A stretch of DNA of 64,000 nucleotides from Deltaproteobacteria bacterium (GTDB lineage Bacteria > Desulfobacterota > GWC2-55-46 > JADFVP01): positions 38,775 through 102,774 of the forward strand of contig JAJCZH010000038.1 of NCBI GenBank assembly GCA_029262515.1, given 5' to 3'. Both the position numbers and the translations under genes were made by a program. Numbering within the stretch: position 1 is the first letter of the stretch; each line of letters begins with the position of its first letter. This document shows positions 35,980 through 43,570 of this stretch, in pieces. The notes under the pieces are model-generated. The model made no database searches, had not been told where the DNA came from, and saw only the letters and a list, made by a program, of their open reading frames with translations.

Positions 35980-36795
35980 ATGAACAATACTAACGTTATG
36001 GAATTAGACATAGGCCCCTCTTCACTTGACTATATAAAGCATAATCGAAACAGCTGCGGGGCTTGGACAATGCAAGAGAAGGTAACAGAGAAGGGTAAAA
36101 CTTCCTCACGTTATGTTCGATTAGGCTGCAAGAAGTGGGTATGCCCCAAGTGTGGGGCTAAGAAGGTCAAGCGCCTTCGGCATGCCATTATCAAGACAGC
36201 CGTAGAAAAAAATATGAGACGATTTCTAACGTTAACGTTAGATCCAAAGTCTTGCAGTCCTGAGGAGTCAATCTACTATATAAAAAAGAGCTGGGATAAG
36301 TTCAGAGTATACCTTAAACGCAAGTTTGGTGTGTCAGTTTCCTATATTGCTATCACGGAACTTCAAAAGTCAGGCTATGCACATCTACATATACTAGTAG
36401 ATCGCTACATCCAGCAATCTTGGATCTCTGCCAACTGGCAAGCTGTCGGTGGAGGAAAAATCGTTTTTATTACTCTGGTGGATATTCAGCGTATCGCCGG
36501 ATACCTATCAAAGTATCTGACAAAGGAACTGCTCTTAGGAGGGTATAAGCCAAATCAGAGGCGTTACACAACCTCAAGAGATATTGTTCTGTTTGTTAAG
36601 AAGACCACTGGAAAGTGGAAGCTAATCAAAAAGCCTATTGAGACTCTTTTCAAAAGTCGTAGTTCAAGAATTTCAGAGACGAGTTGTGATGAAACAGGAG
36701 TATTGCAAATGTTTGAGATGGAGTTGTTACAACCGACAAATAGCTTTATTTGGAAAGAGCCGCCCATTGAAAGTGGTCAGCTCATGTTGCTCTAA
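35980..36795 (+). CDS. HUH-type rolling-circle replication initiator (Rep)
   Basis: The protein has 271 residues. Cysteines at about 50-58 (GCKKWVCPKCGAKK) may bind zinc. Motif 1 is FLTLTLDP (82-89), motif 2 the HUH pair H135/H137 in GYAHLHILVD, and motif 3 the Tyr/Lys set in YLSKYLTKE (175-183). It should nick one strand at an origin and stay attached through a tyrosine. Relatives occur on small plasmids, IMEs and filamentous-phage-like elements. The C-terminal ~60 residues are not conserved in the family. Confidence 0.85.
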   Translation: MNNTNVMELDIGPSSLDYIKHNRNSCGAWTMQEKVTEKGKTSSRYVRLGCKKWVCPKCGAKKVKRLRHAIIKTAVEKNMRRFLTLTLDPKSCSPEESIYYIKKSWDKFRVYLKRKFGVSVSYIAITELQKSGYAHLHILVDRYIQQSWISANWQAVGGGKIVFITLVDIQRIAGYLSKYLTKELLLGGYKPNQRRYTTSRDIVLFVKKTTGKWKLIKKPIETLFKSRSSRISETSCDETGVLQMFEMELLQPTNSFIWKEPPIESGQLMLL

Positions 36796-36800
36796 ATTAC

Positions 36801-36846
36801 CTAACGTACGTTACGTAAGAGATGCATCACGCTAACGTTACGTAAC
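36801..36846. promoter_or_regulatory. Two ACGTTACGTAA repeats, probable operator or Xis sites
   Basis: ACGTTACGTAA occurs at 36808-36818 and 36835-36845, each preceded by or overlapping CTAACGT (36801, 36832). The core TTACGTAA is palindromic. The copies lie 27 bases apart, between rep and the excisionase-like gene, so they could be its autoregulatory operators or binding sites used in excision. Confidence 0.5.
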
Positions 36847-36871
36847 ATAGGAAAAACCAAGGAGGCAATAT

Positions 36872-37066
36872 ATGAACATACTTACAGTAGAAGAAGTTGC
36901 AGACCTACTAAGAATAAAACCCTCAACAGTCTATGCATGGGCTGCACAAAAGAAGATACCTTCTGTCAAGATGTTTGGTGCTCTGAAGTTTGAAGAGGAA
37001 GAGATCATCAAATGGTTCGAAGCTTGCAAACAGCCTGCGGAAGAGTATAATAACTCTCGCAGGTAG
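36872..37066 (+). CDS. Excisionase-like MerR-type HTH protein
   Basis: The protein has 64 residues, almost all a winged-helix/HTH_17 domain (LTVEEVADLLRIKPSTVYAW, then KKIPSVKMFGALKFEEEEI). It is typical of excision factors and small regulators next to tyrosine integrases. A strong AAGGAGG ribosome-binding site precedes the ATG. The integrase gene starts 28 bases downstream behind its own AGGAGG. Confidence 0.85.
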   Translation: MNILTVEEVADLLRIKPSTVYAWAAQKKIPSVKMFGALKFEEEEIIKWFEACKQPAEEYNNSRR

Positions 37067-37094
37067 AGGGCCCTGGAAAGGAGGATAAATATAT

Positions 37095-38189
37095 ATGGGT
37101 CTCTACAAAAGAAAAGACAGCCAGTTCTACTGGATGAGCTTTCGCATTGATGGGCGTAGGATAACTGAAAGCTCGAAGACCAGGAATAAAAAACAGGCTG
37201 AAATGATCTATGCTAAAAAGCTTACCGAGATAAACGAAGGTAAGTGGTTCGATAAGGTCACTATTCCTAACGTAACGATGGAAGAGGTCTTTGATAGGTA
37301 CTTGAAAGAGGTGTCTCCTAACCTCTCACCAACTACTGACGCACGTAACGGACAGATGGTTAAGAACCTACGGGCCTTCTTAGGAAATAACTTTATCAAG
37401 GACGTCACAGCATCCGTAGTAAGCCGTTACAAGGCACGGATTCTTGAGAAGGGTTACAGTAAAGAAACGATCCTTAGAGAACTTGGCCTACTAAGACGCA
37501 TCTTCAACATCGCCATAGAGGAATGGGAGCTGTGCAGAGAAAACCCTGTACCAAAAGTTCTTAGGACACTGGGTAAGGTGGACAGCAAAAGAGTACGTTA
37601 CCTGGTCCCTGGCGAGTTAGAACGGCTCATGGTGGCCTCACCCTCATGGCTAAAGCCAATCATCACCATAGCACGGCACACAGGGCTTAGACGTAGCAAT
37701 ATCATCGAGCTTACATGGCCTCAGGTGGACTTTGCTAGAAGGATTGTGACCGTTCCTAGGACTAAGAACGGTTTGCCAATAGGGATACCCTTAACTGAGT
37801 TGGCTACAAAGACCTTGGCTGAACTACAAAAGGTAAGGCATCTTCATTCGTCATTCGTCTTCTGTGATGACAAAGGTGTACCGCATACCCCTGATAGGGC
37901 AACAACGGCCTTCAGAAGGGCTTGTCAAAGTGCTGAGATCAAGAACTTAAGGTTCCATGACCTCAGGCATGACTTTGCTTCTAACTTAGTACAGGCCGGG
38001 GTTGATATCCATGTGGTGAAGGAACTCTTAGGGCACAGTGACCTGAGAATGACTTTAAGGTACTGTCATCTAGCCCCTGAGAACCTGAGAAGTGCGATTG
38101 GTGTTCTGGATGCGAAGGAAAAGGAATCTGGCTACGTTTTGGCTACGTTTCCAAATAAAAACGGGTCAGCAATTAAGCTAACCCGTTGA
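37095..38189 (+). CDS. Tyrosine recombinase/integrase of the element
   Basis: The protein has 364 residues: an N-terminal arm-binding region, a SAM-like core-binding domain (about 60-150) and a catalytic domain. Active-site residues visible are Arg in ARHTGLRRSN, the HDLRHDFAS box (His, Arg) and the nucleophile Tyr in MTLRYCHLAPENL after LLGHSDL. It looks complete. It is transcribed towards the tRNA-Glu gene and ends about 5 bases before the attachment repeat, so it is the enzyme for integration at that tRNA. Its last codons contain the putative arm repeats. Confidence 0.93.
   Translation: MGLYKRKDSQFYWMSFRIDGRRITESSKTRNKKQAEMIYAKKLTEINEGKWFDKVTIPNVTMEEVFDRYLKEVSPNLSPTTDARNGQMVKNLRAFLGNNFIKDVTASVVSRYKARILEKGYSKETILRELGLLRRIFNIAIEEWELCRENPVPKVLRTLGKVDSKRVRYLVPGELERLMVASPSWLKPIITIARHTGLRRSNIIELTWPQVDFARRIVTVPRTKNGLPIGIPLTELATKTLAELQKVRHLHSSFVFCDDKGVPHTPDRATTAFRRACQSAEIKNLRFHDLRHDFASNLVQAGVDIHVVKELLGHSDLRMTLRYCHLAPENLRSAIGVLDAKEKESGYVLATFPNKNGSAIKLTR
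38130..38152 (+). repeat. Candidate integrase arm-type sites, right end
   Basis: GGCTACGTTTT (38130-38140) and GGCTACGTTTCC (38141-38152) are tandem and in the same orientation as the three copies at 29904-29938. They end 41 bases before the 46-bp core repeat and lie within the 3' end of the integrase gene. Confidence 0.5.
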
Positions 38190-38193
38190 TATT

Positions 38194-38239
38194 AGTGGCG
38201 TCCCCAGGGGGAGTCGAACCCCCGTCGCCGCCGTGAAAG
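38194..38239 (-). repeat. Right attachment site within tRNA-Glu
   Basis: These 46 bases are identical to 29727-29772. They cover the 3' part of the tRNA-Glu gene up to the anticodon stem plus two bases past the CCA. The intact tRNA is on the chromosomal side, as usual for elements that rebuild the tRNA end. Confidence 0.9.
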
Positions 38240-38271
38240 GGCGGTGTCCTTGGCCACTAGACGATGGGGAC
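38196..38271 (-). tRNA. tRNA-Glu (UUC)
   Basis: A 76-nt cloverleaf is read on the minus strand. The acceptor arms are GTCCCCA/TGGGGAC, the anticodon loop has TTC within CCTTTCACGG, the T-loop is GTTCGACTC-like, and the discriminator is G with an encoded CCA. It is the integration target of the 8.5-kb element. Confidence 0.95.
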
Positions 38272-38370
38272 TAAGTCATAAATGCTTTTCATATTTCGAA
38301 AAAGCCTAAAGTCTATCGTATGTTAAGCCTTATTGCACTTAAAGAAAAACTGAGCATGAATGATCGATTA

Positions 38371-38446
38371 TGGTGAGCCGCCGGGGGATCGAACCCCGGA
38401 CCACTTGCTTAAAAGGCAGGTGCTCTACCAACTGAGCTAGCGGCTC
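38371..38446 (-). tRNA. tRNA-Lys (UUU)
   Basis: A 76-nt cloverleaf is read on the minus strand. The acceptor arms are GAGCCGC/GCGGCTC with discriminator A and encoded CCA. The D-arm is AGCTCAGTTGGTAGAGC, the anticodon TTT in CTTTTAA, and the T-loop GGTTCGATCC. It lies 99 bases from the tRNA-Glu gene, probably in one transcript. Confidence 0.95.
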
Positions 38447-38579
38447 AAAAGATCTACTCTATCGACAACATGCAACCAATATTTTTAGCACAAAATTAAA
38501 TAGGTTGTCAATTCTATTTTACTCAATACAGGCATTTAGCATCTAAACTACAGTCTGCCTGCTCATTCACCTGTTTCAC

Positions 38580-38924
38580 TTACTTGAGTGTCTCACTATC
38601 TATCCAATTCAGATACTCTGCAAGGCCTCCGGTAATTGCAAGCTCTATAATTTCCGGCACCTCATAGCTGTGCAGCGCCTTTATCCTCTCCTTCAGACTT
38701 TCAAAGAGTTCTTTCCGAGTCTTAAAGATCGACAGCACCTCATCCTCTTCACAGATTCCACCCTTCCACCTGTAGATGGAGCGCATACCAACTACCACAT
38801 TGCAACATGCCGCCAACCGCTCCTCTACGACCGTTCTGCCGATCCGTTCGGCCTCTGCCCTGTTAGGGGCCGTACAAAAGACCACAACGTACCCGCTGCC
38901 TGCACCCATGTTCTGCTCCATCAC
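38580..38924 (-). CDS. cutA: CutA1 divalent-ion tolerance protein
   Basis: The protein has 114 residues. Family blocks are VVVFCTAPNRAEAERIGRTVVEERLAACCNV in the first half (shortened key: ERLAACCNV), SIYRWKGGI, and the C-terminal LHSYEVPEIIELAI. CutA forms a PII-like trimer. It is linked to copper tolerance and other roles in different bacteria. The gene overlaps the end of the broken Mut7-C gene by 4 bp (ATGA). Confidence 0.93.
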   Translation of the reverse strand: MMEQNMGAGSGYVVVFCTAPNRAEAERIGRTVVEERLAACCNVVVGMRSIYRWKGGICEEDEVLSIFKTRKELFESLKERIKALHSYEVPEIIELAITGGLAEYLNWIDSETLK

Positions 38925-39345
38925 TCAGTACCTTCGATATCTTCGACCATATCCGACAATTCCTTTAGGATATGTTCTTTGTGAGTTGCAGCCCAGTAGA
39001 GCCTGCCGCAACCGCGACACTCATAAAAGTGCTCCTGCGTTTCATAAACAAATAACGGCACGCACCCCTTTACCTTCTCCTTACTAACGGGACTGAGCAG
39101 GGTATTACGTCTAAGACACCTTGAAAACACAACATCAATGCTCAGACCAAAGCGCTTGACGACCTATCCCTTACGCAGCACCACTTTAAGAGGCGTGTAT
39201 CTCTGGTAACAATAATACGCCCCTCCTCTGTGGCCCTATCGACTAACTGAGCATCCTCTATAGACCTCTCGTACTCTACATCATAACCGAGCACCCTCAT
39301 CCATATTGCTAGCCTGTCTGGCATCGAATCGACGAAGAATTTCAT
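38921..39345 (-). pseudogene. Mut7-C RNase-domain protein (DUF82), frameshifted
   Basis: The N-terminal frame (39142-39345) has the PIN-like start KFFVDSMPDRLAIWMRVLGY and IIVTRDTRLLK. The C-terminal frame begins as VKRFGLSIDVVFSRCLRRNT and ends with zinc-ribbon cysteines (ECRGCGRLYW). They are in different frames and about 15 residues expected between TRDTRLLK and the SRC block are absent. This looks like a small deletion that also shifted the frame. The Mut7-C family is usually ~150 residues and complete. Confidence 0.75.
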
Positions 39346-39369
39346 AGCGCACCCTCTATATGGAGGAAG

Positions 39370-40905
39370 TCACCATCCCATAATCGGCCTTAGCAACAGG
39401 AGGCTGACCATTATTATAATAAAGCCGCCTATATCGAAGAAGATACCCTTTTTGACCATCTGCAGGATCGAAACGAGGCCCGACCCATAGACGATAGCAT
39501 TAGGCGGTGTGGAGACCGGCAGCATAAAACCGAAACTCGCACCCAGGCACGCCCCTATAGCTGGAGGCATCGGAGAGACCCCCATGCCGTCAGCAGTCGC
39601 TATCACGACCGGTATTACCATATTGGCAGAAGCCGTATTGGACGTAGCCTCACTGAGTATTATTGCAAGGGCCGTGCTTATGGCTGTAATCGCCCAGAGG
39701 CTTTCTGCTCCGGTAAAGGCCGTAAGAAACTCTCCGAGGTTCGTAGCAAGCCCTGTAGAGAACATCAGGCTTCCGAGGCTGAGGCCCCCTCCAAAGAGCA
39801 GTATCGTACCCCAGTCTATCTTTACAGCCCTCTCCCATTGCATGGTATACTCTGCGCGCCTAAAAGAGACCGGGAGCAGAAAGAGTAACGAAGCCGCCAG
39901 AATAGCCACGACCCCGCTATTTAAACGCGTGCTCAACAAGCGCGCCAGAGCATGCTCCTTACCGAGCGCAAGACCGAATATACTCGGCAGCACCCAGAGA
40001 GTAACCGCAACACCGAAACAGAAGGCAGTATTCTTCTCCCCCCTGCTCCACTTACCGAGCCCCGCTCGCGATGTTGCCACATAACTACCGATGGATGAAA
40101 GGTCTAGCCTTCCAAACGGAGCAACAACGCCGAGAACAAAAAAAAGATATACGAACATTACTACAACTATTGGCAGAGCAAAACTCATCCAGCCGAAGAA
40201 ACTGATCTTCGTGCCAATGAGTTCTTCAATCATGCCTATGCCAATAAGGTTCGGCGGCGTACCAACCGGAGTCGCAATACCTCCCACCGAAGCACCGTAA
40301 GCAACCATCAGCATCATAGCGGTAAAAAAAGCGCTGTACTTGAACCCTCCCTGTCCGGCTCCGCTCCCCTTCTCACCTATCTCCTTCATTGTTCCTAGAA
40401 CTCCGAGCGCGATCGGCAGCATCATGGCGGTTGAGGCCGTATTCGATATCCACATAGAGGCGCAAGCAGAGGCAGCACCCATTGCAAAAAGAATTCTCAA
40501 GGGACTCTTCTGTAATGAGCGTATTGAGAAGATAGCAAAGGCAAAACGCCTGTCGAGCCCGTGAAGCGTAATAGCCTCTGCGAGGATAAAGGAACCGATA
40601 AAGAGGAAGACGAGCGGGTGGGCAAAGGGTGCGAGCACGGCCTTGGCCGGTCCAACGCCGAGTACGATATTGAGTATGGCGCCTAAGAGCGCGGTAACCG
40701 GCAACGGTACTGCCTCAGTCAACCAGAAGATGAGAACAAAGGCCAGAACCGCAGTCAGCTTGTGGACCTCGTCCGAGACTGTGCCGATAGGCCACAGGTA
40801 GAGGACGAGAAAGACCAACGGGCCGACAACCAACCCTATGCCCTTTCTCCATTGCTCGAACTTCTGCTCGGCAGGAGTAAGCACCTCTTTGAATATATTA
40901 TCCAA
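39370..40905 (-). CDS. DASS/SLC13-family Na+:anion (dicarboxylate/sulfate) symporter
   Basis: The protein has 511 residues and about 12 TM helices. The two SNT substrate/sodium motifs are WISNTASTAMMLP (about 152-164) and EATSNTASANMVIPV (about 415). GTPPNLIG near residue 215 and STPPNAIVYGSG near 475 are further family landmarks. Likely cargo is a C4-dicarboxylate or sulfate, but phosphate is possible. It is followed on the same strand (25-bp gap upstream) by the broken Mut7-C gene and preceded by pfp. Confidence 0.88.
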   Translation of the reverse strand: MDNIFKEVLTPAEQKFEQWRKGIGLVVGPLVFLVLYLWPIGTVSDEVHKLTAVLAFVLIFWLTEAVPLPVTALLGAILNIVLGVGPAKAVLAPFAHPLVFLFIGSFILAEAITLHGLDRRFAFAIFSIRSLQKSPLRILFAMGAASACASMWISNTASTAMMLPIALGVLGTMKEIGEKGSGAGQGGFKYSAFFTAMMLMVAYGASVGGIATPVGTPPNLIGIGMIEELIGTKISFFGWMSFALPIVVVMFVYLFFVLGVVAPFGRLDLSSIGSYVATSRAGLGKWSRGEKNTAFCFGVAVTLWVLPSIFGLALGKEHALARLLSTRLNSGVVAILAASLLFLLPVSFRRAEYTMQWERAVKIDWGTILLFGGGLSLGSLMFSTGLATNLGEFLTAFTGAESLWAITAISTALAIILSEATSNTASANMVIPVVIATADGMGVSPMPPAIGACLGASFGFMLPVSTPPNAIVYGSGLVSILQMVKKGIFFDIGGFIIIMVSLLLLRPIMGW

Positions 40906-40928
40906 ACCCCTGTACCGGTCTTAAGAGT

Positions 40929-41957
40929 TTAGCCGAAAAAGACGCTCGCAGTCTTATACATCTCCATATCGACGGTCTTGGTCTTTGCAGTAGCCTCCTT
41001 CAAAGAGACATCTACTATGGAGTTGCCCTGCAGAGCGACCATCTGCCCAAACTTGCCCTCATGCACAAGCTCTATGGCCCTGACACCGAAACGGGAGGCG
41101 AGTATGCGGTCGAACGCCGTCGGAGTACCACCGCGCTGAAGATGCCCCAGCACAACATGGCGAGACTCAAGCCCGGTCTGCTTCTCTATCTCAAGGGCCA
41201 GAAACTCGCCTATACCACCGAGCTTGGCATGCCCGAAAGCATCGGTCGTATCGTCCTTTGTCATAATGCCCGAACCCTCTTTAAGGTGCGCACCCTCAGC
41301 CGCGACAACAAGGCTGAAGTGCTTGCCCTTCGCTTTTCTGTTTTCGATATATTTGCAGACCTCCGCAGGGTCAAACGGCTTTTCCGGAATAAGTATCGCG
41401 TCCGCACCTCCGGCCAACCCTCCGTAAACAGCGATCCAGCCGGCGTGCCTGCCCATAACCTCTACGACCATGACCCTGTGGTGGGCCTCTGTGGTAGTAT
41501 GCAGCCTGTCGAGTGCCCATGTAACAACACTTACCGCCGTATCGAAACCAAACGTAAAGTCAGTGGCCGAGAGATCGTTGTCTATTGTCTTGGGGACTCC
41601 GACCGCGTTTATACCCTCATCGTATAATTTGGACGCAACGCCGAGCGTATCGTCTCCGCCTATACAGATCAAAGAGTCTATACCGAGCGCCTCAATATTA
41701 GCCTTCACCTTATCCACATCTCCCGGGGTCTTGTACGGGTTTGTCCTTGAGGTACCGAGCACCGTGCCTCCTACAGGCAGAAGCCCTGAGACCGCCTCAT
41801 GGGTAAGTTCCATAGTTGACTTCTCCACAAGTCCACCCCAGCCATCTCTAATACCGATAAACTCATAATCGAACTGAAGCCCGCGCTTCACGACCGCCCT
41901 GATAACAGCATTAAGCCCCGGACAATCACCACCGCCGGTAAGTATGCCAACTCTCAT
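40929..41957 (-). CDS. pfp: 6-phosphofructokinase, PPi-type signature
   Basis: The protein has 342 residues. GGGDCPGLNAVIR (8-20) binds phosphate and PKTIDND (122-128) holds the catalytic Asp. The residues that decide the phosphoryl donor are D103 in GGDDT (Gly in ATP enzymes) and K123 in PKTIDND (Gly in ATP enzymes). Both are those of pyrophosphate-dependent enzymes. If so, the step is reversible and saves ATP. The gene lies 23 bases upstream of the DASS transporter on the same strand, which is probably coincidental. Confidence 0.85.
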   Translation of the reverse strand: MRVGILTGGGDCPGLNAVIRAVVKRGLQFDYEFIGIRDGWGGLVEKSTMELTHEAVSGLLPVGGTVLGTSRTNPYKTPGDVDKVKANIEALGIDSLICIGGDDTLGVASKLYDEGINAVGVPKTIDNDLSATDFTFGFDTAVSVVTWALDRLHTTTEAHHRVMVVEVMGRHAGWIAVYGGLAGGADAILIPEKPFDPAEVCKYIENRKAKGKHFSLVVAAEGAHLKEGSGIMTKDDTTDAFGHAKLGGIGEFLALEIEKQTGLESRHVVLGHLQRGGTPTAFDRILASRFGVRAIELVHEGKFGQMVALQGNSIVDVSLKEATAKTKTVDMEMYKTASVFFG

Positions 41958-42036
41958 TTCAACAACCTCCAGTAATTAAGTATTAACAATCATGCGGATG
42001 CGATTATAAATGCCACACCAGCTTTTTTACATATAA

Positions 42037-43455
42037 CTACGCCACTGTATTGCACAGAGGCAGGCGAAGAGTAAAGGTGGAGCCTAGTCCCGGCTCACTC
42101 TCAATCGTAATCGTTCCCTTCAAGGACTCGGCAATCTCGGAACAGATACTTAAACCGAGGCCCGCGCCGCCTATACCGCCGGTGCGGGCCTTATCGACCC
42201 GGAAAAAACGGTCGAAAATATAAGGCTGGTCCTCTATGGAAATACCGACTCCCGTATCAATGACGCGTATGAGCGCAAAACCGTTCTCGGACTCGCTTGA
42301 GACACTGACCCGTCCACCTCCCGGAGTATACTTGACGGCATTATCTATCAGGTTCGACAGAAGCTGCCCTATGCGTACAGGCTCCCCTGAGACGGTAAGA
42401 GGACTGTTCTTGACCATAACAAGCTCAACACCCTTTTCTGCCGCAACACGTTTAATCGCATTAAACCTCTCAGTTAGAACCGAATCGACCTGTACGGGTA
42501 TTATCGGAGCGGCCTCCCTCTCGGCCTCTATCTTTGTCAGGTCGAGCAGGTTATTTACTATATCGCTCATTCTATCAACCTCTTCAAGGCTCGACTCCAG
42601 CGCCTCCTTAACATACTTCAGGTCGTCTCCCGAACGAAGCGCAATCTCCATCTCGCCCTTCATTATCGTCAGAGGCGTTTTAAGCTCGTGCGAGGCATCG
42701 GCCGTAAACTGCTTTATCTGGCTAAAAGACTTCTCAAGCCTCTCAATCATCTCATTAATAGTGGTTGCCAGCATACCTATCTCGTCATTAGGCATTGCGA
42801 CATCTATTCGCTCGTTCAGGCTCTCAGCCTCAATCCTTCTCGCCGCAGAAGTTATCTCGGTAACCGGATAGAGGGCCTTGCGCGCCAAGAACATACCGAC
42901 CCCCCCGGCAACTACTATAGCCACGCCAATACCGATCGTAAAGATATAGATGAGCGAGTTGAATATCTCTTCCATCAACTCCAGAGAGGTACCAACCTGC
43001 ACTATGGCAACAAGCCCCTGCTTCTTGAAGACAATCGGTTTAGTCACCATTCTTAACGAATAAGCGCCTGAACGCGGGATCACCTCAAAGGTGGTATCTC
43101 CTATCACGGCATGTTCGTACGTCTCCTTGCTGATAGGCAGACTGGCGCCTTCGAGGTTGGCCGACCTGCCTAGTATATTACCGTGTGGATCTATGACCTG
43201 TATATAACTTCCGGCCGTCCTTACGCCAAAAAACCTCTCGAGTATTATCTCAAAGTCTGCGGGCAGAAGGATCTCACCCCTCGGGTTCATGACGGTATGA
43301 ACCATCATATTGGCGACAGAGCCAACCTGAGCATCGAGGCGGCTCATAAAGAGCCTTGAAAGCGTATAAGAGAAGGTCGCCGCAAAGACGATGAGGCTGA
43401 CCGTAAGCAGCGCCGTATACCAGAACGTAAGTCTTGTGCGTATTGAAAAAGCCAT
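42037..43455 (-). CDS. Membrane sensor histidine kinase (HAMP-HisKA-HATPase), orphan
   Basis: The protein has 472 residues. TM1 (about 14-36) and TM2 (about 168-190) border a ~130-residue periplasmic sensor. HAMP spans about 190-245, HisKA has H256 in DASHELKTPLTIMKG, and the HATPase domain has NLIDNAVKYTPGGG, DTGVGI and GAGLGLSI. The kinase part is like CusS-type metal sensors. No response regulator lies next to it, so its partner is elsewhere. Confidence 0.88.
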   Translation of the reverse strand: MAFSIRTRLTFWYTALLTVSLIVFAATFSYTLSRLFMSRLDAQVGSVANMMVHTVMNPRGEILLPADFEIILERFFGVRTAGSYIQVIDPHGNILGRSANLEGASLPISKETYEHAVIGDTTFEVIPRSGAYSLRMVTKPIVFKKQGLVAIVQVGTSLELMEEIFNSLIYIFTIGIGVAIVVAGGVGMFLARKALYPVTEITSAARRIEAESLNERIDVAMPNDEIGMLATTINEMIERLEKSFSQIKQFTADASHELKTPLTIMKGEMEIALRSGDDLKYVKEALESSLEEVDRMSDIVNNLLDLTKIEAEREAAPIIPVQVDSVLTERFNAIKRVAAEKGVELVMVKNSPLTVSGEPVRIGQLLSNLIDNAVKYTPGGGRVSVSSESENGFALIRVIDTGVGISIEDQPYIFDRFFRVDKARTGGIGGAGLGLSICSEIAESLKGTITIESEPGLGSTFTLRLPLCNTVA

Positions 43456-43570
43456 ACAGTATAAGTACCTTATATAAAGAACGCGAAAAAGAAGCTACCC
43501 ATACGGAAGTAACTCTATAATCGACTCAGCAATACAGTTCAGGAACTTAATAAAAAAAGGATGAAACGCA

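Larger units (their letters stand above)
29727..38239. mobile_element. Integrative element inserted in tRNA-Glu
   Basis: The 8.5-kb segment is bounded by 46-bp direct repeats, the right one inside the complete tRNA-Glu gene. A tyrosine integrase lies next to that tRNA, and an excisionase-like HTH and a HUH rolling-circle Rep precede it. A SpoVG-like gene, a nuclease/NUDIX/unknown cassette, a small membrane protein and nested insertion sequences make up the rest. There are no capsid, relaxase/T4SS or lysis genes. It therefore looks like a small integrative plasmid-like element or satellite rather than a full prophage or ICE. Confidence 0.85.
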
